From the NCBI GenBank assembly GCA_027214345.1, contig JAPWHR010000001.1:682001-746000 (forward strand): a DNA stretch of 64,000 nt, read 5' to 3'. The notes beneath the pieces were generated by a model, which worked only from the letters and a program-made list of their open reading frames with translations, ran no database searches and had not been told where the DNA came from. Numbering within the stretch: the stretch's first letter is position 1; each line of letters begins with the position of its first letter. The position numbers and the translations under genes are program-made. This document shows, piece by piece, positions 1 to 12,092 of the stretch. The stretch comes from Comamonadaceae bacterium G21597-S1. GTDB lineage: Bacteria; Pseudomonadota; Gammaproteobacteria; Burkholderiales; Burkholderiaceae_C.

Positions 1-2
1 TG

Positions 3-776
3 CGCGAGAACCTCGATGTGCTGGCGCGCCAGTTGGGCGAAATGCAGGCCAAGCTGACCCAGCTCGAGTCACTGGGTGAACGTGTGTCCGGCCTGGCCGG
101 CATCAATGCCGGCGACATCAAGGCCAAGCCGGGACAAGGTGGTGTGCTGGTGACCGGTCGCCCCTTGTCGGTGGACGAACTGCAGGCCACGCTGGCCGAT
201 CTGGATCGCCTGACCGCGCAGCGCACCGATCTGCTCACCGTGCTGGAGTCGCGCCTGTTCGACCAGAAGATGCGCGACATGATGGTGCCCACGCAAAAGC
301 CGCTGGCCGATGGCAACCTGGGCTCGAATTTCGGCTGGCGCATCGATCCGATCACGGGGCGGTCCGCGCTGCATACCGGGCTCGATTTCCAGGCCGACAA
401 GGGAACCCCGATTCTGGCGGCCGCCGGTGGCATTGTCGTCGTGCAGGAATACCACTCCGCGTACGGCAACATGGTGGAGATCGACCATGGCAACGACCTG
501 GTGACCCGCTACGCCCATGCATCGTCCGTGTTCGTCAAGAAGGGCGACCTCGTGCGGCGCGGGCAGAAGATCGCGGCGGTCGGCTCCACCGGGCGCTCCA
601 CCGGCGCCCATCTGCATTTCGAGGTTCTGGTCAGCGGCGTGCCGCAGGATCCGCAGAAATTCCTGGCCGCCGGCGATTCGCTGGTGGCGCTGCAACAGGC
701 GAGCCGGGCGGCCCCGGCGCCGGCGCGTGCTGGCTCGACGTCCCGGTCGGTCAAGGCCAAGACCGGTCGCAGGTAA
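3..776 (+). CDS. M23 family metallopeptidase (LytM/MepM-like), 5' truncated
   Basis: This is the C-terminal 257 residues of a peptidoglycan DD-endopeptidase-type protein; the reading frame is open to the left edge, so the true start lies outside the window. A helical, probably coiled-coil stretch comes first. The M23 domain follows, with the zinc-ligand motif HTGLD near visible residue 124 and HLHFE near residue 203, plus the typical GWRIDP and GSTGRSTG segments. Members of this family are exported and cut peptide cross-links in the cell wall. An Ala/Arg-rich tail ends the protein. It sits directly upstream of secA on the same strand, a common arrangement in Burkholderiales. Whether it is an active enzyme or an amidase activator like EnvC/NlpD cannot be settled without the N-terminus, but the ligands look intact. 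Confidence 0.93.
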   Translation, partial: RENLDVLARQLGEMQAKLTQLESLGERVSGLAGINAGDIKAKPGQGGVLVTGRPLSVDELQATLADLDRLTAQRTDLLTVLESRLFDQKMRDMMVPTQKPLADGNLGSNFGWRIDPITGRSALHTGLDFQADKGTPILAAAGGIVVVQEYHSAYGNMVEIDHGNDLVTRYAHASSVFVKKGDLVRRGQKIAAVGSTGRSTGAHLHFEVLVSGVPQDPQKFLAAGDSLVALQQASRAAPAPARAGSTSRSVKAKTGRR

Positions 777-915
777 AATCGCCGCTTGGTTACCTGAGGG
801 CAGGCATGGCGTGATGCTTGTGTTTGGCCGCGGCGACCCCACTTACCATCCTGTTTGACAAAAGGATTGCGCCTCCCGGTGGGCCAACGATGGCTTGCCG
901 GTCGGGCGTGCACGC

Positions 916-3693
<2,778 letters not shown>

Positions 3694-3702
3694 AAGCACA
3701 TC

Positions 3703-4932
3703 ATGCCCGTCAACCTCGTCCCACCGAATCCCGCTGATCTGCATCCCGTGCCCGGAGTGCGCATCGGCATCACCGAGGCCGGCATCCGCAAGGCGCAGCG
3801 CAAGGACCTGACGGTCATGTTGCTCGATGCGGGTGCCTCGGTTTCGGCCGTATTCACGCGCAACCGTTTCTGCGCGGCGCCGGTGCAGGTATGCCGGGAG
3901 CACCTGGCCAGCGGCCAGCCGATCCGCGCCTTGCTGATCAACACCGGCAATGCGAATGCCGGTACCGGTGTGCAGGGCATGGAGCGCGCGCGTGCCAGTG
4001 CGGCGGCCCTGGCAGGCAGCCTGGGGCTGGATGCGCAGCAGGTGTTGCCGTTCTCCACCGGCGTGATCATGGAACCGCTTCCGATCGACCGCATCGAGGC
4101 CGGCCTGCCGGCGGCACTCGCCGATGCGCAGCCCGACCACTGGTTCGCGGCGGCGCAGGCGATCATGACGACCGACACGGTGCCCAAGGCGTACAGCACC
4201 CGCGCCACGGTCGGTGGCGCGACGGTGACCGTGACCGGCATCAGCAAGGGGGCCGGCATGATCCGCCCGAACATGGCGACCATGCTCGGATTCATGGCCA
4301 CCGATGCCCGAGTCGCGCCGGCGGTGATGCAGCAACTCGCGCGCGAACTGGCCGACGCCTCTTTCAACCGGATCACGGTCGACGGTGATACGTCGACCAA
4401 CGACTCCTTCGTGGTCATCGCCACGAACCAGGCCACCCATGCGCAGATCGATACGCTGGACAGTGCCGATGGCGTCGCGCTCAAGGCGGCCATGCTGGAG
4501 GTGGCCCGGCAACTGGCGCACGCCATCGTGCGCGACGGCGAAGGCGCGACCAAGTTCATCGCGATCAAGGTGCAAGGTGGCCGCACGGCCGACGAATGCC
4601 GGGCGGTGGCCTATGCCATCGCACATTCACCGTTGGTCAAGACGGCCTTCTTTGCCAGCGACCCGAACCTGGGGCGTATCCTGGCCGCGGTGGGTTATGC
4701 CGGCATCGACGACCTGGAGCAAACGGGCATCGAGCTGTTCCTCGATGACGTGCATGTGGCGACCCGTGGCGGCCGCCATCCGCAATACCAGGAAGCGGAC
4801 GGCCAGCGCGTAATGAAACAAAGCGAAATCACGGTGCGGGTCGACCTCGGGCGCGGTGATGCCATCGATACCGTCTGGACCTGCGACTTCAGCCACGAAT
4901 ACGTGACCATCAACGCCGACTACCGTTCCTGA
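3703..4932 (+). CDS. argJ: Bifunctional ornithine acetyltransferase / N-acetylglutamate synthase
   Basis: ArgJ transfers the acetyl group of N-acetylornithine to glutamate, recycling acetyl in arginine biosynthesis; bifunctional forms can also acetylate glutamate from acetyl-CoA. The 409-residue precursor has the diagnostic self-cleavage segment [14 protein letters not shown], in which Thr193 is expected to become the N-terminal nucleophile of the beta chain. The alpha chain would be residues 1-192 and the beta chain 193-409. The gene follows secA by 9 bases and probably shares its transcript. Whether it is mono- or bifunctional cannot be read from the sequence. Confidence 0.97.
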   Translation: MPVNLVPPNPADLHPVPGVRIGITEAGIRKAQRKDLTVMLLDAGASVSAVFTRNRFCAAPVQVCREHLASGQPIRALLINTGNANAGTGVQGMERARASAAALAGSLGLDAQQVLPFSTGVIMEPLPIDRIEAGLPAALADAQPDHWFAAAQAIMTTDTVPKAYSTRATVGGATVTVTGISKGAGMIRPNMATMLGFMATDARVAPAVMQQLARELADASFNRITVDGDTSTNDSFVVIATNQATHAQIDTLDSADGVALKAAMLEVARQLAHAIVRDGEGATKFIAIKVQGGRTADECRAVAYAIAHSPLVKTAFFASDPNLGRILAAVGYAGIDDLEQTGIELFLDDVHVATRGGRHPQYQEADGQRVMKQSEITVRVDLGRGDAIDTVWTCDFSHEYVTINADYRS

Positions 4933-4982
4933 GCCGCGTCGGCGGGGCCGGGACACTTGCAGCTGCATGCCTTTTCATTGCC

Positions 4983-5861
4983 ATGGACGATAGACTGAAC
5001 CACCTGCTCGCGCGCGCCGAACAACTGATCGACCGGATCGAGGCCGTATTGCCGCAGCCCCTGTCGGAGCCCGATTGGGATGCTGGCGTCGCGTTTCGGT
5101 ATCGCAAGCGCAGTTCCGGTCACGGAACCCTGGAGCCGGTGCGCCACGTCGCGACCATCCACCTGTCCGATCTGCAGGAAATCGACCTGCAGAAGGACAA
5201 GATCCGGCGCAATACCGAACAGTTCATCAACGGCAAGACCGCCAACAACGTGTTGCTGACCGGCGCCCGGGGTACCGGCAAGTCGTCGCTGATCAAGGCC
5301 TGTCTGCAGGAATTCGCGTCCCGGGGCTTGCGCCTGATCGAGGTCGACAAGGCGGACCTGGTCGACCTGCCGGACATCGTCGACGTGGTCTCCGACCGGC
5401 CGGAGAAATTCATCGTGTTCTGCGACGACCTGAGCTTCGAGGATGGAGAGCCGGGCTATAAGGCGCTCAAGTCCATTCTGGACGGATCGGTCGCGGAGAC
5501 GACGGCCAACGTGCTGGTGTATGCGACCAGCAACCGGCGTCATCTGTTGCCCGAATACATGAAGGAGAACCTCAGCTACACCCATACCGAGGATGGCGAG
5601 GTGCATCCGGGCGAGGTGGTCGAGGAAAAGATCTCGTTGTCCGAACGCTTCGGCTTGTGGGTCAGCTTCTATCCGTTCACGCAGGACGAATACCTGGTCA
5701 TCGTTGCGCAGTGGCTGCAGTCCTTTGGCGTGGCACCGGCCGACATCGCGGCTGCGCGTCCGGAGGCGCTGGTCTGGGCGCTGGAGCGGGGGTCACGCAG
5801 CGGCCGTGTCGCGTTCCAGTTTGCGCGCGACTTCAGCGGGCGTGCAGTGACCGCGCAGTGA
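4983..5861 (+). CDS. DUF815 family P-loop ATPase
   Basis: This 292-residue protein belongs to the DUF815 group of AAA-like ATPases. The P-loop GARGTGKS is at residues 94-101. A Walker B-like FCDDLSF segment follows, then a sensor-like VLVYATSNRRHLLP stretch. The family is widespread in proteobacteria but has no established function. The gene lies between argJ and mutT, and its TGA stop overlaps the GTG start of the Nudix gene by four bases, so the two are probably translationally coupled. No signal peptide or membrane segment is seen, so it should act in the cytoplasm. Confidence 0.9.
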   Translation: MDDRLNHLLARAEQLIDRIEAVLPQPLSEPDWDAGVAFRYRKRSSGHGTLEPVRHVATIHLSDLQEIDLQKDKIRRNTEQFINGKTANNVLLTGARGTGKSSLIKACLQEFASRGLRLIEVDKADLVDLPDIVDVVSDRPEKFIVFCDDLSFEDGEPGYKALKSILDGSVAETTANVLVYATSNRRHLLPEYMKENLSYTHTEDGEVHPGEVVEEKISLSERFGLWVSFYPFTQDEYLVIVAQWLQSFGVAPADIAAARPEALVWALERGSRSGRVAFQFARDFSGRAVTAQ

Positions 5862-6328
5862 GCGACGAGCCGACCCTGCGCGCCCATCCGCAGCGCGTGC
5901 GAGAAGGTGGCCCGGACCGGGCCATCGTCGAGGTTGCAGTCGGCGTGCTGATCCGCCCGGACGGGGATTTCCTGCTGACCAGCCGGCCGCCGGGCAAGGT
6001 GTATGCGGGTTACTGGGAGTTTCCGGGTGGCAAGCTCGAGCCGGGCGAAACGGTGGCTGACGCCTTGCGCCGGGAGTTGCACGAGGAACTCGGCATCGAC
6101 GTGATGGCGGTGCAGCCCTGGCGCAGCACCGTCGTAGATTATCCGCATGCGTTGGTACGCCTGAACTTCTGCAAGGTCACCGCCTGGAACGGCGCACTGC
6201 AGATGCGCGAGGGTCAGAGCTGCAACTGGCAGGGTCTGCCGGTACCGGTCGGGCCGGTCCTGCCCGGTACGATTCCGGTGCTCGACTGGCTGGCGGCCGA
6301 GCGCGGCCACAAAGGACCGACCCACTGA
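5858..6328 (+). CDS. mutT: Nudix hydrolase, MutT-like (8-oxo-dGTP diphosphatase)
   Basis: A 156-residue Nudix protein with a complete box, GGKLEPGETVADALRRELHEELG in two overlapping parts: GGKLEPGE then RRELHEELGI. MutT hydrolyses 8-oxo-dGTP to prevent A:T to C:G transversions. I chose the GTG at 5858, which overlaps the preceding stop as GTGA and gives a normal-length protein beginning VSDEPTLRAHPQ. The open frame runs back to 5657, but that part lies wholly inside the DUF815 gene in another frame and is not conserved-looking. Substrate is inferred from family and from the WEFPGGK signature; other Nudix specificities are possible. Confidence 0.9.
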   Translation: MSDEPTLRAHPQRVREGGPDRAIVEVAVGVLIRPDGDFLLTSRPPGKVYAGYWEFPGGKLEPGETVADALRRELHEELGIDVMAVQPWRSTVVDYPHALVRLNFCKVTAWNGALQMREGQSCNWQGLPVPVGPVLPGTIPVLDWLAAERGHKGPTH

Positions 6329-6386
6329 CGATAGTCTGGTGCGGCGGGCCGCGGCCGGCCAGGCTCGACCGTCGCGGGCGTACGGC

Positions 6387-6647
6387 TTATTGAAGCCGGC
6401 TGCTTGCGTCCGGCAAACCGGTATCCGGGTCGGTATCGCCGCGCTCCGCCACGCGGAAGGACTCATCGGCCCAGGCACCGAAATCGATGTCCTTGCAGCG
6501 CCGGCTGCAGAACGGGCGATAGGGGTTCGATGGCGCGTAGATGGAATCGCCGTGGCATTGCGGGCAACTGACGATGCGCACGGAAGACGTCACGCGATCG
6601 GTGGCAGACGGCGGGGTTTCTGCCGGGGTCTTCGGCCGGCGCGTCAT
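6387..6647 (-). CDS. yacG: DNA gyrase inhibitor YacG (zinc ribbon)
   Basis: A small 86-residue protein with a four-cysteine zinc site: Cys28, Cys31, Cys47, Cys51 (CPQC and FCSRRC), followed by the conserved CKDIDFGAWA segment. YacG binds GyrB and inhibits gyrase in E. coli. The start ATG at 6647 overlaps the zapD stop as ATGA, so translation is probably coupled. An open frame extends upstream to 6938 but is shadow sequence inside zapD. The order coaE-zapD-yacG is the same as in E. coli (coaE-yacF-yacG). Confidence 0.93.
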   Translation of the reverse strand: MTRRPKTPAETPPSATDRVTSSVRIVSCPQCHGDSIYAPSNPYRPFCSRRCKDIDFGAWADESFRVAERGDTDPDTGLPDASSRLQ

Positions 6648-7399
6648 GAGCACAACGACAGTTCGAACGCGCAGTCCTCGCTGATCGCATGCAGGCGGTT
6701 GTCCGCTTCCTGGCGCATGAACCGGATCGACACCATCAGGCGGTTGCCGCTGATCTCGGGAATGACGCCCAGTGTCGGGTCGAGCGACAGCCGCAACAGC
6801 TGGAAGGTCTTGCCCTGTGGCAGGTTTTGCTGGAACTGGCCGGCCGTGGCCATCACCTTTTGCGCGGAGCCCGATTCGCGCAGCATCTTGAGCAGCAACG
6901 TGACCGATTCCGCCAGCGGCGCCAGCGTATGGGCCCACCGGTGCAGGTCGGCACGGCGGGTGTCGCCCGGTTGCTGCTGCCAGGCGTAGTAGGCGGGCAG
7001 GTCGAACTCGCAGGTGCCGCCGGGGATGCCGACGCGGCTGCGGATGCTCATCAGCCAGTCGTTTTCCGTCAGCGCATGGCCGGCCTTGCCATGGACATTG
7101 CCCAGGTCGGTGTAGCAGTGGTCGACCTGGCCCATGACGGCGTCAAGGGCACGCTCGGAGATCGCGGGATTGCCGCGATAGCTGGCCAGCGTCTGTCTTT
7201 GTTTCTCGAGGTCCTTGAGCAGATCCGATTTCAGGTCTGCACGGGCGCCGACGTCCATCACTTCGAAGATGGTGGACAAGGCATAGTGGTGGTCGAGCGG
7301 GTGGTCGCGCGATACCAGTTCCGTCAGGCGACGGAACAGATGTTCAATGCGCAGATAGGTCCTGATGCGCTCGTTGAAAGGGTATTCGTACAGGATCAC
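6644..7399 (-). CDS. zapD: Cell division protein ZapD
   Basis: ZapD (YacF) binds FtsZ and bundles its protofilaments at the division ring. The 251-residue sequence starts MILYEYPFNERIRTYLRIE, the family's characteristic N-terminus, and is mostly helical. It contains the conserved YHGKAGH-like segment here as VHGKAGHAL and a beta-rich C-terminal part ending in AFELSLCS. It lies 22 bases downstream of coaE and overlaps yacG by four bases, so coaE-zapD-yacG form one transcription unit, probably continuing from pilD. Confidence 0.95.
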   Translation of the reverse strand: MILYEYPFNERIRTYLRIEHLFRRLTELVSRDHPLDHHYALSTIFEVMDVGARADLKSDLLKDLEKQRQTLASYRGNPAISERALDAVMGQVDHCYTDLGNVHGKAGHALTENDWLMSIRSRVGIPGGTCEFDLPAYYAWQQQPGDTRRADLHRWAHTLAPLAESVTLLLKMLRESGSAQKVMATAGQFQQNLPQGKTFQLLRLSLDPTLGVIPEISGNRLMVSIRFMRQEADNRLHAISEDCAFELSLCS

Positions 7400-7421
7400 A
7401 CTGTTGCTTCCATTGAACCGA

Positions 7422-8021
7422 TCATAGCCCGAAGCGCAACGCGACCTGGCTTACCTCCGATGCCAGGCTCTCCATCGAGAGGGCCGCATTGAAGATCACG
7501 ACGTCGGCGGCACGCAGGCGCTGCAACCGGGGTGCCTGGCTGTCGATGATCCGGCGGATGTCCTCGTGGCTCAGGGCATTGCGTGCCATGACCCGCTCGA
7601 TCTGCACCTCGTGCGGGCAGTCGACGACGATGATCCGGTCCACGCGCTGGCGCCAGCGCTGTGATTCCACCAGCAGCGGCACATCGAATACCACGCACCG
7701 TGCGTGGTTGGCGAGGGCTTCGGCCTCCAGCCGCGCGGTTTCATGGCCCACCAGGGGATGGACGATGGCCTCGAGCCGGGCACGCGACTTGGCATCCGAA
7801 AAGCTGGCCTGGCGCATCTTGGCGCGATCCAGGGCGCCGTCGGCGGTGATGTAGTCGGCGCCGAATTCGGAGCGGATCGGCTCGATGGCCAGGCCGCCGG
7901 AGGCTGTCGCCTGGCGCGACAGGGCGTCCGCGTCGATGACCACGACGCCGTGTGCGCGAAAGAATCCGGCCACGGTCGTCTTGCCGCTGCCGATGCCCCC
8001 GGTCAGTCCCAGTCGCAGCAT
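7422..8021 (-). CDS. coaE: Dephospho-CoA kinase
   Basis: CoaE phosphorylates the 3'-OH of dephospho-CoA in the last step of coenzyme A synthesis. The 199-residue protein has the P-loop GGIGSGKT at residues 8-15 right at the N-terminus, then the conserved VIDADALSRQ segment and a VFDVPLLVES motif. Length matches the family. It follows pilD with a 4-base gap. The pilBCD-coaE linkage is common in beta- and gammaproteobacteria and reflects shared transcription rather than shared function. Confidence 0.97.
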   Translation of the reverse strand: MLRLGLTGGIGSGKTTVAGFFRAHGVVVIDADALSRQATASGGLAIEPIRSEFGADYITADGALDRAKMRQASFSDAKSRARLEAIVHPLVGHETARLEAEALANHARCVVFDVPLLVESQRWRQRVDRIIVVDCPHEVQIERVMARNALSHEDIRRIIDSQAPRLQRLRAADVVIFNAALSMESLASEVSQVALRFGL

Positions 8022-8025
8022 GGGC

Positions 8026-8898
8026 TCAAGCGGCCAGGCGCGTGAACGGAAACGCGAACGGGATCAGGCCTTCCAGTCGCGCCGGGCCGACCAGCATGGC
8101 CAGCAGACCGGCGCCCGCCAGGAAAGGGCCGAAGGGAATCGGAATGTCGCGGTGGGCCAGGCGACCCACCAGCAGCAGGCCGCCGCCGATGACCGTGCCC
8201 ACGACGGACGACAGCAGGATGATGGCGACCAGATATTCCGCGCCGAACCAGGCCCCCAGGCCGGCCAGCAACTTGAAGTCTCCGTGCCCCATGCCGTGTT
8301 TTCCCGTCAGGCCGTGGTGGACCTGGTAGACCGTCCACAGGCTCAGGTAGCCGAACACCGCGCCCCAAACCGCCGACGACAGCGGCACCGACGTCCAGCC
8401 CATGGCCGATGCGATCAGGCCCAGCCAGAGGATCAGGTAGTTCAGGTCGTCGGGCAGCAGCTGGGTATCGAAGTCGATGAAGAACTGGGCGATCAGCAGG
8501 CAGGCCAGCGCGGCCCATACCAGCCCGAGGAGTGTCGCGCCGTACATCCCAGCCACCGTGGCAAACACCAGCCCGGTCGCCAGCTCCACCAGCGGGTAGC
8601 GGATGCCGATCGATGTACCGCAGCTGGAGCATCGGCCGCGCAGCGCGAGGTAGCTCAGCACCGGAACGTTCTCGTACCAGCGGATCACATGCTGGCATTT
8701 CTGGCATCGCGAGCGCGGGCGCGCCAGGTTGAAGGGTTCGCGCTCCGGGGCCTCGGTACCGGACAGCTCCGCGCAGTTGTCGGCCCATTCGGCTTCCATC
8801 ATCCTGGGCAGGCGATAGATCACGACATTGAGGAAGCTGCCCACGAGCAAGCCCAGCACGCCGAACATGGCGGCATCGACCCCCGGCGATACCAGCAT
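8026..8898 (-). CDS. pilD: Prepilin peptidase / N-methyltransferase (type IV pilus)
   Basis: PilD cleaves the leader of type IV prepilins and N-methylates the new N-terminus, acting in the inner membrane. The 290-residue product has an N-terminal hydrophobic segment, then the cytoplasmic zinc domain with paired cysteines Cys65/Cys68 and Cys90/Cys93. Several membrane helices follow. The aspartyl protease sites are the acidic cluster in IDFDTQLLPD (142-150) and the GxGD motif GMGHGD ending at Asp207. The ATG at 8898 shares one base with the pilC stop (TGATG). The full cysteine set suggests a true bifunctional PilD rather than a peptidase-only homologue. Confidence 0.96.
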   Translation of the reverse strand: MLVSPGVDAAMFGVLGLLVGSFLNVVIYRLPRMMEAEWADNCAELSGTEAPEREPFNLARPRSRCQKCQHVIRWYENVPVLSYLALRGRCSSCGTSIGIRYPLVELATGLVFATVAGMYGATLLGLVWAALACLLIAQFFIDFDTQLLPDDLNYLILWLGLIASAMGWTSVPLSSAVWGAVFGYLSLWTVYQVHHGLTGKHGMGHGDFKLLAGLGAWFGAEYLVAIILLSSVVGTVIGGGLLLVGRLAHRDIPIPFGPFLAGAGLLAMLVGPARLEGLIPFAFPFTRLAA

Positions 8899-10115
8899 CA
8901 GACGACGGCTCCGAGCTTGAAGATGGGCAGGTACATGGCCACCACGATGCCGCCGATCACGGTGCCCAGGATGACGATGATGATCGGCTCCATCAGGCTG
9001 GAGATGCCGGCCACCATGTCGTCGACCTCGGACTCGTAGAAGTCCGCAGCCTTGCCCAGCATGTGGTCGATGGAGCCGGATTCTTCGCCGATGGCGCACA
9101 TCTGCAGCACCATGGACGGAAACAGGTTGGCGTTGGTCATGGCAACGGTCAAGGCCGTGCCGGTCGACACTTCGTGCTGAATCTTGACGGTTGCCCGCTC
9201 GAACACCGAGTTGCCCGATGCGCCGCCGACCGAGTCAAGCGCCTCGACCAAGGGCACACCGGCTGCGAACATCGTCGAGAGCGTGCGTGTCCAGCGCGCG
9301 ATGCAGGATTTCTCGACCAGCACGCCGAAGACCGGCAGCTTGAGCAGCACCCGGTCCATGAAGTTCTGCACCTTTTCGTTGCGCTTCCAGGCCTGCATGA
9401 AGAAATAGACGCCGCCGCCGAGTCCGCCGAATATCAGGTACCACCATTCGATGAAGAATTCGCTCATCGCGATCACCACCAGCGTGGGCACCGGGAGATC
9501 ACCACCGAAGTTGGTAAACACCTCCTTGAATGCGGGGATCACGAAGATCATGATGACCGACACGACGACGAATGCGACGATCAGAACCGTGATCGGGTAC
9601 ATCAGCGCCGACTTGATCTTGGACTTGATCGCCTCCGTCTTCTCCATGTAGACGGCCAGGCGGTCGAGCAACTGATCCAGGATACCGGCGGACTCGCCGG
9701 CCTCGACCAGATTGCAGTACAGATTGTCGAAATACAGCGGGAACTTGCGGAAAGCCACGCTCAGCGAGGTTCCGGTCTCGACGTCGGTGCGGATGTCGCT
9801 GAGCAGCTTGGTGACCCGTGGGTTGGGATTGCCGCGCCCGACGATGTCGAAGGCCTGGAGCAACGGTACGCCGGCCTTCATCATCGTGGCCAGTTGCCGG
9901 GTGAAGATGGCCATGTCCTTGGGCTTGATCGCCGATCCGCCACCCATGCGGCGTTTCTTGATCTTCGTCGGCGTCACGCCCTGGCGGCGCAGCGTTGCCT
10001 GTACCTGGTTGGCGCCCGCCGCGCGTGTCTCACCCCGGACCTGCTTGCCGTTGCGATCCTTGCCCTCCCACTCGAAGACCGTCTCGTTGGTGCCCTTGGG
10101 CTTCGCTGTAGCCAT
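8898..10115 (-). CDS. pilC: Type IV pilus inner-membrane platform protein PilC
   Basis: PilC is the polytopic platform protein that couples the PilB/PilT motors to pilin assembly. The 405-residue length is standard. It has two T2SSF domains, one around residues 105-230 and one around 310-400, each followed by hydrophobic helices. The PilC signatures TRQLATMMKAGVPL and TLSTMFAAGVPLVEAL mark the repeats. The start ATG at 10115 (MATAKPKG) has an upstream AGAAAAAGGG stretch. The frame stays open to 10466, but that part overlaps pilB and is shadow. The gene lies 20 bases after pilB. Confidence 0.96.
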   Translation of the reverse strand: MATAKPKGTNETVFEWEGKDRNGKQVRGETRAAGANQVQATLRRQGVTPTKIKKRRMGGGSAIKPKDMAIFTRQLATMMKAGVPLLQAFDIVGRGNPNPRVTKLLSDIRTDVETGTSLSVAFRKFPLYFDNLYCNLVEAGESAGILDQLLDRLAVYMEKTEAIKSKIKSALMYPITVLIVAFVVVSVIMIFVIPAFKEVFTNFGGDLPVPTLVVIAMSEFFIEWWYLIFGGLGGGVYFFMQAWKRNEKVQNFMDRVLLKLPVFGVLVEKSCIARWTRTLSTMFAAGVPLVEALDSVGGASGNSVFERATVKIQHEVSTGTALTVAMTNANLFPSMVLQMCAIGEESGSIDHMLGKAADFYESEVDDMVAGISSLMEPIIIVILGTVIGGIVVAMYLPIFKLGAVV

Positions 10116-10135
10116 ATGGTCTCGGAACCCTTTTT

Positions 10136-11869
10136 CTAGTCGTTGGTGACGGCGAGCACTTCTTCCAGCGAGGTCAGGCCTTGCTTGACCTTGAGCAGAC
10201 CGGAGCGCCGAAGCGATTCGACACCCTCGGCCTCCGCCTGTTTGGCGATTTCCAGTGCGCTGCCATCGCGCAGGATGATGCGCTGGATTTCTTCGGAGAC
10301 CGGCATGACCTGGTAGATGCCCACGCGACCCTTGTAGCCACCGTTGCACGAAGAGCAGCCCACAGGGCGGTAAGTGGTCCAGCTGCTGTCGATCTCGTTG
10401 GGTTTGAAGCCTGCATCGAGCAAAGCCTTCTCGGGGATATCTGCGACCGCCTTGCAACTCGAGCATAGTCGCCGCGCCAGGCGTTGCGCCGTGATCAATA
10501 TCACGCTCGAGGCGATATTGAATGGCGCGATGCCCATATTGCGCATGCGCGTGAGGGTTGTCGGCGCGTCGTTGGTGTGCAGGGTCGACAACACCAGGTG
10601 TCCCGTCTGCGCCGCCTTGATGGCGATATCGGCCGTTTCCAGGTCCCGGATCTCGCCGACCATGATGATGTCGGGGTCCTGGCGCAGGAACGACTTCAGC
10701 GCCGCCGCGAAGGTCAGGCCGGCCTTGTCGTTGACATTGACCTGGTTGACGCCAGGCAGGTTGATCTCGGAAGGATCTTCGGCCGTTGCGATGTTCACAC
10801 CCGGCTTGTTCAGCAGGTTCAGGCAGGTGTACAGAGACACCGTCTTGCCCGAACCCGTAGGCCCGGTCACGAGAATCATGCCGTATGGACGGCCGATGGC
10901 TTCGAGAAGACGGCGCTTTTCTTCCGGTTCGTAGCCCAATGCGTCCACACCGAGCTTGGCGCTGCTGGGGTCGAGGATACGGATGACGATCTTTTCGCCG
11001 AAAAGTGTCGGCAAGGTGCTGACCCGGAAATCGATGACCTTGTTGGGCCCGATCTTGAGCTTCATCTTGCCGTCTTGCGGGACCCGCTTCTCGGAGATGT
11101 CCATCTTGGAGATCACTTTGATCCGCGAGGCCAGCTTGTCCTTGATGGCGATCGGCGGGTTCGCGATCTCGCGCAATTCGCCGTCGATGCGGAAGCGGAC
11201 CCGGTAGGTGTGCTCGTAGGGCTCGAAGTGCAGGTCCGACGCACGCATGCTGAAGGCATCGAGCAGCATCTTGTGCAGGAACTTGACGACCGGCGCATCG
11301 TCGACTTCGGAGACGGCCGTCTGTTCGTTGTCGTCGCCGCCACTGGCAGCGGTCTCATCGAACTCGAACTCGCCACCGATGATCTCCTCCATCGTCTCGG
11401 TCGTGGTGGCCGCGTGCTCGTCGACGAGCTTGAGCACCTTGTCGTACTCCGCGATGACCCAGTCGACGCCGAGTTGCGTGGCGAACTTGATCTTCTCGAT
11501 CGCCTCCTGGTCGGAGGGGTCTGCAGTCGCGACCGTAAGACGGTTGTTGCGTTTGCTCAGTACCACCACGCGGTAGGACTGGCAAATTTTCGGGTCGAGC
11601 AGGCCCTTGGGCAGGCGCTGCTGGTCGATGGCATCGAGGTCGATCAGGGGCGCCGCATAGGCCGACGACATCGTGTGTGCGAGATCGGACGCGGATACCG
11701 CGCCGGAACCGGTCAATTCCGCGATGAAACTGGTGCGGCCCGACGATGCCTTGCGATAGATTTCCTCTGCCGATTTCTGGCCAAGCTTGCCGGCCAGTAT
11801 CAGGGCGCGGCCCAATCCGGGAAGGGCAACGGGTGGGGATTCGCGGCTGGCGGTATCGACTGCGGACAT
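10136..11869 (-). CDS. pilB: Type IV pilus assembly ATPase PilB
   Basis: PilB is the hexameric cytoplasmic motor that powers pilus extension. The N-terminal T2SSE domain is followed by the ATPase core with Walker A GPTGSGKT near residue 335, a Walker B/His-box region around 395-420 (DPDIIMVGEIRD, STLHTNDAP) and the zinc-binding tetracysteine CSSC near 468 plus CSSC near 508. I prefer the ATG at 11869 (MSAVDTASRE, 577 residues). An ATG at 11911 would add 14 residues and cannot be excluded; neither has a strong ribosome site. pilB heads pilB-pilC-pilD-coaE-zapD-yacG and lies downstream of the tRNA-Pro gene. Confidence 0.95.
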   Translation of the reverse strand: MSAVDTASRESPPVALPGLGRALILAGKLGQKSAEEIYRKASSGRTSFIAELTGSGAVSASDLAHTMSSAYAAPLIDLDAIDQQRLPKGLLDPKICQSYRVVVLSKRNNRLTVATADPSDQEAIEKIKFATQLGVDWVIAEYDKVLKLVDEHAATTTETMEEIIGGEFEFDETAASGGDDNEQTAVSEVDDAPVVKFLHKMLLDAFSMRASDLHFEPYEHTYRVRFRIDGELREIANPPIAIKDKLASRIKVISKMDISEKRVPQDGKMKLKIGPNKVIDFRVSTLPTLFGEKIVIRILDPSSAKLGVDALGYEPEEKRRLLEAIGRPYGMILVTGPTGSGKTVSLYTCLNLLNKPGVNIATAEDPSEINLPGVNQVNVNDKAGLTFAAALKSFLRQDPDIIMVGEIRDLETADIAIKAAQTGHLVLSTLHTNDAPTTLTRMRNMGIAPFNIASSVILITAQRLARRLCSSCKAVADIPEKALLDAGFKPNEIDSSWTTYRPVGCSSCNGGYKGRVGIYQVMPVSEEIQRIILRDGSALEIAKQAEAEGVESLRRSGLLKVKQGLTSLEEVLAVTND

Positions 11870-11988
11870 GGGCTGAAAATGTACTACGGCGCGGGGCAAT
11901 CGCCTAATCATCTCCGATTGCCTGAACGATGTAAATCGAAAGCAGGCCCATGCAACCCGAGGAAGGGCTCTTTGACAACACAGCTTGT

Positions 11989-12067
<79 letters not shown>

Positions 12068-12092
12068 ATTGCGGGCGCACAACATGAAAGAC

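Noticed and set aside
844-849. TACCAT as a -10 for secA.
   Set aside because: No acceptable -35 at 16-18 bases; not better than chance in this region.
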